Of a stretch of 64,000 nt of DNA, positions 23,858-36,149 are shown in pieces (within the stretch, counting starts at the first letter, position 1; each line of letters starts with the position of its first letter). The position numbers and the translations under genes were made by a program. The stretch covers positions 4,793,465-4,857,464 of the forward strand of contig OZ022597.1 in the NCBI GenBank assembly GCA_963669155.1, given 5' to 3'. The notes under the pieces were generated by a model. It was not told where the DNA came from. It was given only the letters and a program-made list of their open reading frames with translations, and made no database searches. This stretch comes from Arbacia lixula. Its lineage: Eukaryota > Echinodermata > Echinoidea > Arbacioida > Arbaciidae.

Positions 23858-26800
23858 CACTGTCCAGTCCCCAGGAATGCTGACATTATTCCCTCTGTAT
23901 ACCACACTCACTGTCTCCTTTTCTCTCCCCAAATATGTACTGCATACCGATACCTCATGACTATGCGACTATTCATGGATCCACTTATATTATTTTATCT
24001 ATCTACATATCGATCTACCCAATTGTTTCGCTAATCTATACACTAGTTTGCAACTTGGAGAGAGAAAAAGAGGCAAGAATTGAGTAACCATGGTAACAGA
24101 GGTCTAATGTATCCTTATTGCAACATTTGTTGTAAGGTTGATTGTGTTAAGAAGATGAAATCAGAGCATGACTATGATGCCACGTGCATTTATCAAAAGT
24201 CATGTGATAGGCCTGTGGATCATTTGAATCAGCCAGGCAAAGTGTTCATATCTGAGTATGACTTCTATACAACGACACATGAAACGATGTAACACATAAG
24301 AACTTCCCTAAAAATATGAAAATGGAACCTGACTATAGACTCATATTGACCATTTGATTTCACGTGGATTTATTGAAGGGGCGTGTGCAATATAGTCTTG
24401 TATCTGCAGACCCTGAACTTTTCTTTGAAAATCTCAGCACCTTACTCAAATGGTGTCTTTTCAACTTTTTTGTAATGATATATGATTGTGTGGACGAATG
24501 GAAGGCATGGCCATTAACCCCGTAAAAATCAAACATGAACCTGAGAAGTAAACTTCCAAGTTGTTTGTTGTTAATTTATGATTTTCCACAAAGAGTGGAA
24601 CCCACCTGTGATTAATTTAATGTTTTACAATGTGTTTACGTCGCCTTTAAGATGGATTACAGGGCTCTCAAGTAAACACAGGGTGTGCACTACTCAAGTT
24701 ATCATGGCTTCTGAGGATGAAGTATTTCTCGTTCTCATTCTTGTTATCACAATCAAAATACGTAATAGGCCTTTATGAAGTTACAAAATGTGTATTTTTA
24801 AAATTGCGCTAGAAATTTATAAGAACAGCCACTGAGTTGCTTTTAAACCGTAGTTAAATACAATGAATGAACTTAAATTAAATGTTTTCTTCTTATTATT
24901 CTTGTTACAATGATGATTTAATCCCCAGGACTACGGTGATGTCAAACGCCTCCTCCTATCAAGCATGAAGAAGTCGGCCCTCGTCTCGAATCCTCAGTCT
25001 TTACCGTCGGGACGGCCATCAGCCCAGAGATCGTCGACCACGGAACCCGCCTCGTGGGACTGGAGAATGAAGGGTGTGGTGAACGTCGTCAGGGACCAGG
25101 GTCAGAGGGGCTCTGTCGAAGCCATCGACGTCGCAGGTTTGTCTACCCGATCACCACTTCGCTTTTTTGTGTGTGAGATGTTTTTGGTTTGAAAGTGGAG
25201 AAATCTTCATGCCGCATATTGCCCCACATATTCGGACTTTGTTTGCTGTTATATCCGCTTCCGGTGTAGTCTGCTATGAGACCGGAAGTGGACATGACCA
25301 CAAACCAAATTCGTGCGTCGCCGGGCAGTGCGTTATGTTACGATTTCCCCCTATAATGAAGTATCAAATACATGTATTTCAAACAATCATGATTTTCTCA
25401 CTATCCAATTTCAGACGCGGTGGCTAGTTTCTCGGCCATTTGGGGTTCCAGGGAGCTCAATAACCTTTCTGCCCAGGAAGTGATTGATTGCTGTCTTCCA
25501 GACCCCTTACTGAACCCAGATGTCTTCAGCTGCATCCAGCAGCACGGCGGACTTTGTCTCGATAGCGCGTATCACACGGGTAGCGCCCCCAATGTCTGCA
25601 ACAACGCATCCTGTAAAGCTATGGCGTCGGTAAGATTGCTTACCGTGATTGCTACTGCTCGTTTCATTTGGAAAGCGAAAGAAAACGAGTCTCCATGAGG
25701 ATACCTCGCTCCGCCCCGCATTTCCCATTCCCCGTGGGGGGGGGGGGGGGGGCATGTTTTTCCTCAAGAAGTAACCGCTGAGCGGGGGGGGTAGTGATAA
25801 TTTTTTTTTTTTTTTTTTTTTTTTTTGGGGGGGTGTTTTTTAGGAGGGGGTAGTGATGATTTTTTTTTCATTTTTTATTACAATCCAGCCCAGTCCCTGA
25901 AAGTGCTCTCAGTGGGGCAGGGGGGGTGGGGGGCATTTAGTATGGGTGGGGGACAGGACCGAAAATAGTGGGGGACACGTCCCCGCCTCCCCCCCCCCCC
26001 CCCCCGGGATTTCCGCCCATGGTTTTAACGAGTTTTTGTCCTCCAAGGACATTTTCGTGCTTCCATTCCAAGGAAAGAAAATACAATAAATGATGTAATA
26101 CACACAAGCTAACAGAGAATATAACTTGAACAGACACACCCGTTTTTTACTATATATTCTGAATTCAGCCAACACACGGAGGGAAAGAGGTAACCCATGG
26201 CAACGAGTCCGCCCTTCTCGATGCTGTTCTCTTGACGCCTGTCGTGGTGGGCATAGACGCGAGCCAGCCGTCTTTTCAATTGTACTCCAGCGGTGTGTAC
26301 AGCGACCCGGCTTGCTCTTCGACAATGTTGGACCACGCCCTGTTGCTTGTAGGCTACGGTACTGATGCAGGCGGGAATGACTACTGGATATGCCGGAATA
26401 GTTGGGGTGAGCAACCACACATGCAGGGGTCGATTGAATAGGAGGTTCAGTTGAAATTGCAATGAATAGTAATGGTAAAGATCACGTGACCCGTGACCAT
26501 AGAATAAATACATGTTCTGTCGTCATCAGGCCATAATTGGTCCCGGTCCCTCTTGAGTTAATAAACGATTTATAACTTTGAGATGATTTCTTCCAAATAA
26601 CATATGTCATGGTAAGCATAAGCATGTTACAGTGATCCTATAGAGAGTCAAACGGCAGATCGGTTCTACACTCAAGCTACGATTACTGGTATCACTATCA
26701 TTCTTCACTTTCAACAAACATCACAGCAAATTACATTTCTTGCATACCATCTGAGTATTTTGTACCGGTCTCCTCTTGTAACCATGGTAACGCCCGTTCG

Positions 26801-27261
26801 ATCAATTAAGTCACTGCTGCTATTATCATTAAAAAGAAAATGATCGATAAGTTTTATGTTAGAAACTTTCGATGCTCATATGGCTAATTCAATTTTTTTA
26901 ATTTTTTTCCTACATTTGCTATTCCTTCGTGTCTATTTCTTGTCTGTCTTGCTTGTGCTTTTCCTTCGGTCTTTCCTGATTCTTACCATAATGATGTTAT
27001 TCTTTTGTTCGTTCTTTCTTTTATTTCTGTCGTTCTTTCGTTTCCTTCATCATACATTCTTACTCCTTCCCTCCGTCCCACCTGACCCTGTTTCTCCCTT
27101 CCTCCCTTCCTTTCTTCCTTCTGTCCTTCCTTCCTTCCTTTATCTCCTCTTCTATTTCATCAGGAGTGAATTGGGGAGAGGAGGGCTACATCAAGATCGC
27201 TAGGAACCACCACAACATGTGCGGCATTGCCTCTCTAGCCTTCTACCCCTCGCCATATTAA
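23330..27261 (+). CDS. Cathepsin L-like papain-family protein lacking the active-site cysteine; 5 exons, 339 residues
   Basis: Exons are 23330-23590, 24929-25136, 25415-25629, 26169-26406 and 27164-27261. Phases match throughout; stop TAA is at 27259-27261. The start has a good context (CAACATGG). Residues 6-25 form a signal peptide ([18 protein letters not shown]), then an I29 inhibitor prodomain ([27 protein letters not shown]), then the C1A domain. Papain-family enzymes are secreted or lysosomal cysteine proteases. The mature start ([17 protein letters not shown]) is typical, and the catalytic His ([11 protein letters not shown]) and Asn (WICRNSWG) are kept. The usual QCGSCWAF is QRGSVEAI: the nucleophile Cys is Val, its disulphide partner Arg and the following Trp Glu. 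The C-terminus [20 protein letters not shown] is normal. The length equals the family norm, so this looks like an intact pseudoenzyme rather than a decayed gene. Microsatellites and homopolymer runs fill the introns. Confidence 0.9.
23613..23853. repeat. (TG)n microsatellite in cathepsin-like intron 1
   Basis: An imperfect TGTGTG tract with GTATG and GCGTG variants, starting about 25 bases after the first splice donor. It ends in a pure run of about 40 bases. Confidence 0.95.
25728..26010. repeat. Homopolymer-rich stretch in cathepsin-like intron 3
   Basis: Runs of G (about 25738-25752), T (25800-25826) and C (25988-26005) with repeated GGGGGTAGTGATAATTTTT and GGGGGTAGTGATGATTTTT segments. 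Likely slippage-prone and possibly error-prone in assembly. Confidence 0.85.
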
Positions 27262-27537
27262 CTCTCCATGTGCCATGTACGGCTGTTCTTCCCTGTAATG
27301 CATGCGACTCATAGAGAGCAGTATTTGTCTGGTATGGGAAGAGTTACCATTAGCATGATTAGCCTGATTATGAATGAGCGACGAGCCATGAATATAAAAT
27401 GATACGGGAGGTTGTGATGGCGCTGAAAATATAGATTTTGTCGCTTACCTTTAAAAGGAGGATATATCTCGGGGTACCCAACAAATTGATAATACTACTA
27501 TCATGTTGTACCACTACTAATAGTAATATAAACTCTG

Positions 27538-27546
27538 CGACTACTT

Positions 27547-27606
<60 letters not shown>

Positions 27607-27633
27607 TTACTACTACTACTACTACTACTACTT

Positions 27634-27689
<56 letters not shown>

Positions 27690-27830
27690 GCTGCTACTTC
27701 TACCACTGCTTCTACTGCTACTATTACTACTTCAACTTCTACGACTACTACTACGACTACTACTACTACTAAGACTCCTACTACTGCTACTGCTACTTCT
27801 CCTACTACGCCTCCTCGGAGTAATACTACT
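27538..27830. repeat. (CTA)n microsatellite
   Basis: Almost pure CTA repeat over about 150 bases, then degenerate CTN triplets. It lies about 280 bases after the cathepsin-like stop. The Thr-rich and Val-rich frames are artefacts. Confidence 0.97.
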
Positions 27831-27871
27831 ATACTACTTCTCCTATCGCTAATAATGCAAATACCAATAGT

Positions 27872-27881
27872 ATTAGTAGTA

Positions 27882-27934
<53 letters not shown>

Positions 27935-27965
27935 TATAATAATAATAGTAATATTGATAATGATA
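27872..27965. repeat. (AAT)n microsatellite
   Basis: AATAATAAT tract with minor interruptions, separated by about 40 bases from the CTA array. Confidence 0.95.
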
Positions 27966-28174
27966 ATGATATCAATATTTTTTTAAGAATGAATGAATAC
28001 GAAACATGTAAGAGAATATCGTTTTGTGATGCCCTCCGAATGTAAAGAGACTAGAAACTCATTGCATGTGAAATCTTATTGACTGCTGAAGTCGAATTAT
28101 TGTTATGCATTCTTCGAACAAAGAAATATAAAACTGAGCTGGCTAAGTTTTGCAACATGATATTCGTACGTTTC

Positions 28175-28180
28175 AATAAA
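28175..28180 (+). terminator. Possible distal poly(A) signal for the cathepsin-like gene
   Basis: AATAAA about 910 bases after the stop codon. Nearer AATAA matches fall inside the AAT microsatellite, and only an ATATAAA-like variant is close to the stop, so the real cleavage site is uncertain. Confidence 0.25.
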
Positions 28181-28329
28181 TATACACTTCCAAACCGTGG
28201 ACTAATGTTGCCGTATGATGAAGTTTATTTTATTTTCTTTATGTTTTATGTTTCTATGTTTTTATGTTCTTTAACTGATATGTTTCTTACAATTATCAAG
28301 GCGCATTGTGCATGAGTCAATCAATGAGA

Positions 28330-30300
28330 GCCGACCTTTGTAAGTCAGATGCAGTAACATGATTTCCTTAAAATCACTTTCGATAGCATGTGTGTGAAGC
28401 TTCATTAAAATATGTGATAAATGACGTTAAAGTTAACTGTTTATATTTGTCATGTTTGTGTAACATGTGTCTGAGAAAGATGTGATATCGTCTTAATTTG
28501 CTAAGTAAGCTACAATGCGTTTACTAAGATTCATCAATTTTGTCAAATTGTGTAGGCCTACTGTTAATTTTTTTTTATCGGGGCTGTTATGTGATATGAG
28601 TCCATTTACCACTCCCCCGCCTGAAATCATGTTTTCCATGTTTATGACCACTTTCCAGAGGCCCAAGTATTATGAAGATTATAGATGACCCTAGAGTTTT
28701 ATGGGGCTAGTTACCAAGTGACATCTGGAATATAGTATGAGTCATTATCAATCCAAGAAACTGGTCCTCTCTTTTAATTTTACTATAATTGTTTATTTTT
28801 ATCGTGTGAAAGAAACAAGACCCTAACCCTAACCCTAATCATGTCAGGTTGCACTCTTTTCAGCCATACTTGTATGTATTTATTTGATAATCTATGGGGG
28901 AGGAGGTACAAAAGGAACTCTTACCACTATAAATGTCTATGCATACTTTGGTCACAGAATATTCATGTCTCATGAAATTTTGAAGGGCAAGCCTTCGGCA
29001 TGATTTTTTGATAAAAGTCTGAAACTGAGGCCATGTGCGTCTTCATAAATTCCCCATAAAATATTATAAGGGACCTATCTATGTTGAAGCATTGCACTAC
29101 TTTGTAGCAAAGCAGTAATACTGATCACTCATTTTATTTGTATGAAAAAAGTTGATCAAATTGTTGAACTGATCTTATGTGAATATTTTTGTTTAATTCA
29201 TGATGTCATCTGGGGAGCACTTTAGGAACTTCCCCGAAATTTGTCTATAGGTGTTGTTGATTCGCGTGGTTAGCGCCGCAGACCTGTGGCTAACTGAATA
29301 CACAGAATGAAAAATGTGATTCAGTCATCACAAGATTATGTCAATCCAAACCACCATTTATCTCGCGTGCCAGTGTAACAAAATATACATTTTGTACTGT
29401 CTTGGGAATTGTGACGTTGACCCAAATTAGTATTTACTTGTATTTTCTTTTTCAAAATTAGACTTCAAGAATGAAATAGAAATGTTTTCGTAGCAACTTT
29501 CTCTTTATTATGTCAAAGAAGTTTGGTTTATAATCCACAGTAATTTGAACTGTCCTGTTTCATAATCGACCTACATAACTGTGTCAAGAAAATTATTGAG
29601 TTCCTCGGAGAAACAATTAGCAAGATTGCCTCTGACAAAATCATTATTTTTATACAATTTTTTAAAAACCGATTCATCAAAATGTGAAAACTAAGATGAC
29701 AAACATTATTTGTCAGAATGCTTCAACTCTGTATGCGTCTGTGATGCATTTAAGCACAAAATGATCAACACAAATCCCATCTATGTTAATTTGCCTGGCA
29801 CACAAAGGGTCAACAAAAACAGAAAACGGTGACGGAGTGAAAGGAAGAGGTCGTTGGTCCATACAAACATTCTACCACTGCAATCTTTATTTATTCGAGC
29901 ATAAAAAACAACATGACATAGGCCTATAACTACATAAAAACAATGAAATTCATGGATAACAAAACAAAGGATACTTTAGAATAGAATACAGATGGAAAAG
30001 AGAGACAGTGTGTGTGAAAGAATTCATAATTGCTCGAGTACATGTGGACCCACAATCAGAGCTGCTCCGCTTCAGGGACGCACAATTCTTCATGTGGTGA
30101 GAAGTAAGCTACACTCAACGGGAATATAAAGGTAAGATGTGAGTCCATTTTGCAGACAGGATGGAACATTGCATAATCCACGACAGCACACCGTGCGAAT
30201 AAGTCTAAATACTGAAGTGTTATTTATTATCCACCGTAAATACCCGTTTATGAGCGCATACTAGATTTCGTGAAAGGTTCTATGCATAGAGCCATGTAGC
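28330..30300. other. Intergenic, no gene seen
   Basis: AT-rich sequence with no exon-like block. At 29767-29812 it holds one copy of a small dispersed motif (ATCCCAT, TTGCCTGGCACACAAAGGG) that also occurs near 6301 and elsewhere. Confidence 0.5.
28821..28840. repeat. Short interstitial telomere-like repeat
   Basis: Three consecutive CCCTAA units. Too short to indicate a telomere fusion. Confidence 0.6.
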
Positions 30301-30307
30301 TGCAGAG

Positions 30308-30454
30308 CCATCTATAAACAGAGTTTGGCCAACTCGGTTTCAATAGGTAACAAACTTTGCGCGTGTTGCTTTGTTGGGCAAGCAAATAACAAAGTAATAT
30401 GCGCCATGTTGTAACCGAATGAAACCGAGTTGGCCAAACTCTGTATATAGATGG
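30308..30454. mobile_element. MITE, 147 bp, with 35 bp inverted ends
   Basis: Left CCATCTATAAACAGAGTTTG then GCCAACTCGGTTTCA; the right end is its complement with two mismatches. No coding capacity. Confidence 0.85.
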
Positions 30455-30579
30455 ATCTGAGAAGCTCTATGTAAGAGCGCCCATATTCGTCAGCCTATCT
30501 CAAACAATACTTACTTTTTGAACTAGATTTCAGTGAAATTTCAATGATGAAAAGAAAGTTTGAATGAAAAGAATGTGTT

Positions 30580-31190
30580 CCCAACAGGTGCTGTTCATGT
30601 GTTTAAACAATTATGATGAACATGATTGTGTGGCAACGGCTTCTCAGAGAGAACAAAAGAAATTTTGAGTCGCGTTGCACTTGTCCTGTTCTGTCAATGA
30701 TATCAATACTTCCATGAGCATAACAGTTATCGGCAAACATAAATTTATAAACATGTTGTTACAAGTAAAATATCTCCGCTGCACGCAAACGCACATGCAC
30801 AAACGCCGTTGATGATAATACACAGCTTAATAGATCATTTTGAGAATGGTTGAATCCCATAAATACACAAGATGTCGGAAAGTGAAGAAATTGGTAAATT
30901 TTGTAAGTAATACAAATATCTTCCGATTATTTAAATGATTCCTCATTACTTTTCGAAGCAAAAGCAGAGTAAAGGATCTGTCATAATCTGCCCTTAACTT
31001 CCTTATAGTTTGTAAACAAATTTGTCAAAAACAAAGCTTCTAGAGACAAATGGGCAATTAAAGAAATTTCTTTTCAAGTTGACGATAGCTAAATGTCGGC
31101 CCGGCACATGGAACATCAAAGCATTGTTATGATTATGGAATGCTTTAGACATTTATGAGCACGCTTTAGAGCTAATACAGATGGTTGAAT
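30580..31190 (+). repeat. Unclassified dispersed repeat family 'B', copy 1
   Basis: Shares long stretches with 47178-47760 and, inverted, with 50290-51170 and 52740-54165. Landmarks are CAACAGGTGCTGTTCA, TCTCAGAGAGAACAAAAGAA, ACTTCCATGAGCA, CACAGCTTAATA and GGCACATGGAACATCAAAGC. No terminal repeats or transposase frame recognised. Confidence 0.75.
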
Positions 31191-31199
31191 GTATTATGC

Positions 31200-32530
31200 T
31201 TCCCCTTCCTAACACCTCCCTGTTGCATGAATGTCCCATTTAACACATGCACAGTGGAGCGGACCACAGCGGTCTTCGGTCTCTAGGTCTCTTATTTTTA
31301 AGTCAGCTTCCAGTTCTATCATTGGGAGGGAAGTTCTAATTCAGTATCCTCTTCCATTTCCCGTGGACTTTTTTTTACTAAGTTTCATTTCCATTAACTG
31401 CGTGCTCTTTTAAAATCTGATACCGAGAACAGCACGTACGTCATTGTTATGCATGTTTACATACATATAATATGAAAGAACGTATCACAATCGCCTGAAG
31501 GTCGATCGTCTGCGGATGGATAATACAAAGGGCATTATAGAAAAAAAACCGCCACATTACCGTTGACTGCGTGCACTTTTTCAACTATTTCTGCACGAAG
31601 AACCCCAGTGGGTTTAGTGTCTGCAAAATAAAATGTTATTCAGGATTTGTGTAGGTACGTGATGTGCGTTAATGAAAAAAAAAAGTTAACACTTCGACAA
31701 CAAAAAAAGGAGTTACAATATAATCTAGCTGAAAATTACACATCACAAGTTATTGGGATGTCATTTATTTATTTTATCTTCACTTTTTGACAAAATATCC
31801 GATAATCAGAAAGTGGATTCAGAACACAGCAATGCCCAATGTGCGGAGCACTTGTCTATAGCAACTGCCTTCGCTGTGTCATTTCAGTGATTGTCCTCCT
31901 GGCAGATTAGACCCTGTGGGCTGACATGTGTGGAGCACAATTGGCATTGTCGTTTCATGACTTGTTAATGATTTTTATTCATTTGATGTTGTCACTCGTC
32001 TATCTATGTCCCCCTCTCCACCGTTCAAACATGCCCAAGAACTTTTGATGTATACAAATTCAACGAAGTCTTTCAAACAATACTTTATTAATTAATGGTA
32101 ACCCTAAAAGCGTGTCCGAGTCTTGTCTGACTAGCAACAACTTACACGTCCAGAGTGCATTCCAAGTGAATGGCGAGATACAGGTGCATGGAACAATGCG
32201 CTACTACGCGTTGTGAATACATTACGGAACTACTTATTCACGTACTTGATTTCGGTCTGTACCAAAACGATGTTCTTTAAATAACCATCAGGCTATATGT
32301 GGTTTATGACAATTGCGCGATACTTTTGGAGCCAACACAAAAGGCTTCAATTATCTTGTTTATTTATAGTCACGTGTCCTCATGAGGACAGGTGTTTATT
32401 CCAAGGATTGATTGTGTTTCGCGGAGAGAGAATCATAAATTATGATAATCCGTGTTTTACCGGCACTCTGCGAAGTTATAACATTGATTAATCAATCGAG
32501 TAGGATAGACCAGGAAGTGTTTCACCGAGC
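31200..32530. other. Intergenic, no gene seen
   Basis: No exon-like or repeat structure could be supported here by eye, apart from common A and T runs. Confidence 0.4.
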
Positions 32531-32535
32531 TGTTC

Positions 32536-33554
32536 TTAAGCTAAGGACCACTTTATGCACGACTGGTAACCCCTTGTGCTAAATGACACTTTGTTCCTAT
32601 TTTAACATCGTGGGAGTTAATTTCTAAGAATCCTAATCAAATTTGACAAACCACAAACTTTGTATTCAGACACTGTCTTGTTAACAACAATATTTTTCAA
32701 TTCATGAACATTAGATTCAAACTTAAAGGGCCCCTGTCATCCAAATATATGTTGACTTCTGTTGATGCAACTTACTATGTATATAACAAAATCACTAACT
32801 GTTCAATGGAATTATGTGTCCTATATTTTAAGATAATTTGTCTATATTTTTTCTCAGCACTGATAAGCCCCGCCTCCAAAATATCCTCCAACTCAAGATT
32901 CCCCTTGTGACATCATCAAAGGTAGAAATTAGCAGGATAATAGACAAAACTTATGCACAAACTAAACATTGCAATGACTTCCTGCAAGTGCTTACAATAG
33001 CATCACATAGCCAGCACATGTCTGACGTAAGGAAATGATTATTTGACATGAAAGGTTGTTAGATGGTATTGTGTGAAGACATGTGATGTTCTTGTGGGCA
33101 GGTGGAGGTAACCATTGCAATGTTTAATTTGTGCATTAATTCTGTTTATTATCCTGCTAATTTCTACCTTTGATGATGTCACAGGGGGAATCTTGAGTTA
33201 AAGGATATTTTGGAGGCGGGTCTTATCAGTGCTGAGAAAAAAAAATAAAAAATTATTTTAAAATATAGGACACAACAGTTAGTGATTTTGTTATGTACAT
33301 ATTATGTTACATCAACATATATATTAAGTCGACGTACATTTTGATGACAGGGGACCTTTAAGCTAAGGACCACTTTACGCACGACTGGTAACCCCTTGTT
33401 CTGAATGAGATACCACACTTTGTTCCTGTTTTAACATCGTGGGAGTTAATTTCTAAGAATCCTAATCAAATTTGACAAACCATAAACTTTATATTCAGAC
33501 ACTGTCTTGTTAATAACAATAATTTCAATTCATAAACATTAGATTCAAACTTAA
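32536..33554. repeat. Tandem dimer of a 190-197 bp sequence, with a MITE at the junction
   Basis: 32536-32726 and 33358-33554 are close copies (TTAAGCTAAGGACCACTTTA, then ATCGTGGGAGTTAATTTCTA, ending ATTAGATTCAAACTTAA). The element at 32727-33357 sits exactly at the TTAA where the two units meet. Confidence 0.85.
32727..33357. mobile_element. TTAA-flanked long-arm MITE, family C, copy 1 (631 bp)
   Basis: Begins AGGGCCCCTGTCATCC and ends GATGACAGGGGACCT, with TTAA at 32723-32726 and 33358-33361. Arms pair over most of the length (for example CACTGATAAGCCCCGCCTCC with its partner near 33220). The TTAA duplication suggests piggyBac mobilisation. Confidence 0.85.
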
Positions 33555-33605
33555 GCTGATCGTAATCAACATCACTGAGAATCTCATTTAGCACAAGAAG
33601 GGGTA

Positions 33606-33982
33606 AAGGAAAAGAAAGTTAAAGTTTTGACTTCGTGACGTCACGTGCGAGGTGCTTTCCCATATGTTGTGTACAATTTTTTTTTCTCGACAATGTGTTT
33701 TTTTCTCAAAAAGATATGCATCATTTTACTTGTGCATTTGATATATAATTAGAAATACATTTTTACACACATACATGTACGAAACAAAAAAGTTCACTGT
33801 CAAAAACATATTTTTTATAGAATTATGGCAGAGCACCTCGCACGTGCCGTCACGAAATCAAAATTTTAAAATCAAAATAATTTCCTTTTCCTTTGACCGA
33901 TTTTCGTCAAACCTTCACTTATATGTTCCTTTCATGTGATCCTTTTATTGAAACCAAAATAATTTTAGGGTGAACTGTTCCT
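33606..33982. mobile_element. TTAA 'CRE-box' MITE, right-complete copy
   Basis: Both inner arms carry the box (GTGACGTCACGTGCGAGGTG near 33638 and GCACCTCGCACGTGCCGTCA near 33835). The right end GGGTGAACTGTTCCTTTAA is present; the left end is truncated. Confidence 0.8.
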
Positions 33983-34018
33983 TTAAGAACAGCTTGGTGA
34001 AACACCCTCTCAGTTCGT

Positions 34019-34720
34019 AGATACACCATGGTCGGACCATGGACCTATCATGGATGGACTGCGCTCGGATAGACTTCCTTTGATCTATGAGGTCCGCCGC
34101 CTCATAAAAATCCAAGACATTCAGGTGTTTTAAACAACTAGCTGTATTTCTAATTAGGTAGTGCCTTCCTCTGAATAACAAAAGAAAATCTGTTTTGAGA
34201 AGTATGCCAACCGTTCAGCCTTCGCTGGGAGCTCGTTGCTGATCTTTTTACACACACTGTGAATTAGTTTTGGGGTAAGCGAAGGGAAACTTTGAAAAAA
34301 ATTGTAGAAAGAATTTGGTCCGTAACTTTTTCGGACACCTCCGCACACGAAATTGAGGTTGTTTCCATGAAAGATGAAACACTCAATAAACGATTTACAA
34401 GATATTTTTAAGGAAATATTATTTGGAAATGTGTGATATGGAGGCATTTCTCTGGCATGTTTTCTATAGTATTCTCATTTTATCACAAAAAACGAAGCAA
34501 CAATATAATCTGAAATTCACAGAATCGTATCTTTATAAGATGTAATACTACTGCACATGCACTTCAGTTCATGTAGTGGTTCTGAAATCTTCTGCGCATA
34601 CAGAATATATATTCCTCAAAATGCATCCTACATTTTGTCATGCTTGTTTGGCGGCGGATCTCCCTCGATCAAAGAGCCAAACGCGTAAAATATTCCATTG
34701 TGACATCAATGCACACGACT
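34019..34720 (-). repeat. Dispersed repeat family 'D', copy 1 (pair at about 56650-57330)
   Basis: Inverted relative to 56650-57330. Shared segments include GGAGGTGTCCGAAAA, AACTAATTCACAGT, TCAAAGGAAGTC, GGTCCATGGT and CAAAATGCATCC-type flanks. Short frames in both copies resemble each other because of recent shared origin; no family recognised. Confidence 0.65.
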
Positions 34721-35344
34721 GCTGTAGGAATAAATTACACTTCGTGCTGACTCCATTCCTTACACCTCTCTGGTCGGACAATCCACTGAATAAATGTTTC
34801 TAGAATGATGGGTGTAAAGACATTTTACAGTGTGCCTGGAACAACAATAGAAGCAGGTGCACATGATGGAATGTTCTTTCAGTACATTCTCAGAGCTGAA
34901 CAGCTTTTGCCACATCTGCATGATAATACGTTGAAATGTGGTCGATTGTCTAATTCCTTTTTACTCTGTGAGGTGCCATTGACCTGAGGTCATTTTCTAC
35001 TTGCAATAATCTGCCCATGCGCAGATTGCAAAATTACATGTCGTGACGTCAGACGCCAGAGCCTAGTACTATAACTTATTTTGTGTAATTGGTGATATTC
35101 TTCCCGAAAGGCAGGTCTCTCGTCGTTAATCTTGATTTAAACAATTCTCCTTTGCTTTTTGACAGGGCAATGAAAAGAAATGCAATGCGTGCAAATGAGG
35201 TTTCCACCGAAAACCTCATTTAAAAAAAAAAAATGATGAAATGGCTATTAAAACAATTCTCCTTCGGTTTTTTTTTATAGGAAATTAAAAATCAAATTGC
35301 TTCAAATGAAATTTCCAACGGTACAAAAATGGCAAGATCAGTCA

Positions 35345-35500
35345 ATGTGACAGTTTGCCCTTGTTTCAATAAAAGCAGAGACAAGAAAGAAACAGTGAAG
35401 GTTTGACGAAAATCCGTCAAAGAATAAAAAAGAGTTACGATCTTCTAAGATTTTGATTTTGTGACGTCACGTGCGGGGTGGACTATCCCTTTAAAATCGA
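35345..35500. repeat. TTAA 'CRE-box' MITE, partial copy
   Basis: One arm only: TTTCAATAAAAGCAGA, GAAGGTTTGACGAAAATCCG and GTGACGTCACGTGCGGGGTG, ending near CTATCCCTTTAA. Confidence 0.75.
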
Positions 35501-36076
35501 CTATCCCTTGTATTGGGGGGAAGGAAAATGAGAAGAACTGTAATCTGCTGCAATTCAAGCTTTCCAACGATGCCAGAATGCAAAAATAATCTATAATGTC
35601 TACTTTAACCATTTGTGTGCCAGATCAACTTGTCTGTGTATTACTTACGAGAAAAAAGTCACGTGTGGTAAAAGTTTGAAGATCCGTCGATCATGCGTCA
35701 TGTTATGTTTATTTTTCCTTTTCTGTGGCTCACTCACGTTCACCTTTTCTAATCAAATGGAAATAATTGGTGTCCTGCCAGTTTGATCTCGAGAACAATC
35801 GCCCAACCCATGCCCACCGTACCGTAATAATGTCAGTAACGACATGCTAGTTGATGTGGAATTAATCGTTTCCCTTTTTCCCGTCCCTTTGAAGACCTAA
35901 TTCTGAAAGTGATGTGTGAATGAAAGAATAACAGGAGCATACACTCGACTTAAAGGTAGCCTGTCCCTTTTGAAGACCTAATTCTGAAAGTTCCCTGACT
36001 TTGCCATCATTTGAGAGAGAGAGAGAGGGGGGGGGGGGGAGGCTATATAATTGTTTCCTGAGATTGACAAAGCGTT

Positions 36077-36145
36077 ATATTCGGTTTTGAGGAAATAATC
36101 TTCGATAATAATTATCGAATATTATTTCCTCAACACCGAATTATT
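36077..36145. repeat. Near-perfect small palindrome, about 68 bp
   Basis: ATTCGGTTTTGAGGAAATAAT on the left pairs with its complement, ending CAACACCGAAT, around ATCGATAATTATCGAT-like centre sequence. Likely cruciform-prone. Confidence 0.7.
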
Positions 36146-36149
36146 GATC

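Noticed and set aside
27438-27986. Thr-rich 182-codon frame and its Val-rich antisense
   Set aside because: Product of the CTA and AAT microsatellites.
28821-28840. Interstitial telomere repeat as a fusion scar
   Set aside because: Only three units; expected by chance or from repair.
29255-29300. tRNA-like box A sequence (GCGTGGTTAGCGC)
   Set aside because: No matching box B at the expected distance and no second copy in the window, so a SINE or tRNA call is not supported.
34154-34447. 97-codon minus-strand frame with a related frame at 56866-57108
   Set aside because: Both belong to dispersed repeat family D; the frames are not co-extensive and match no recognised protein.
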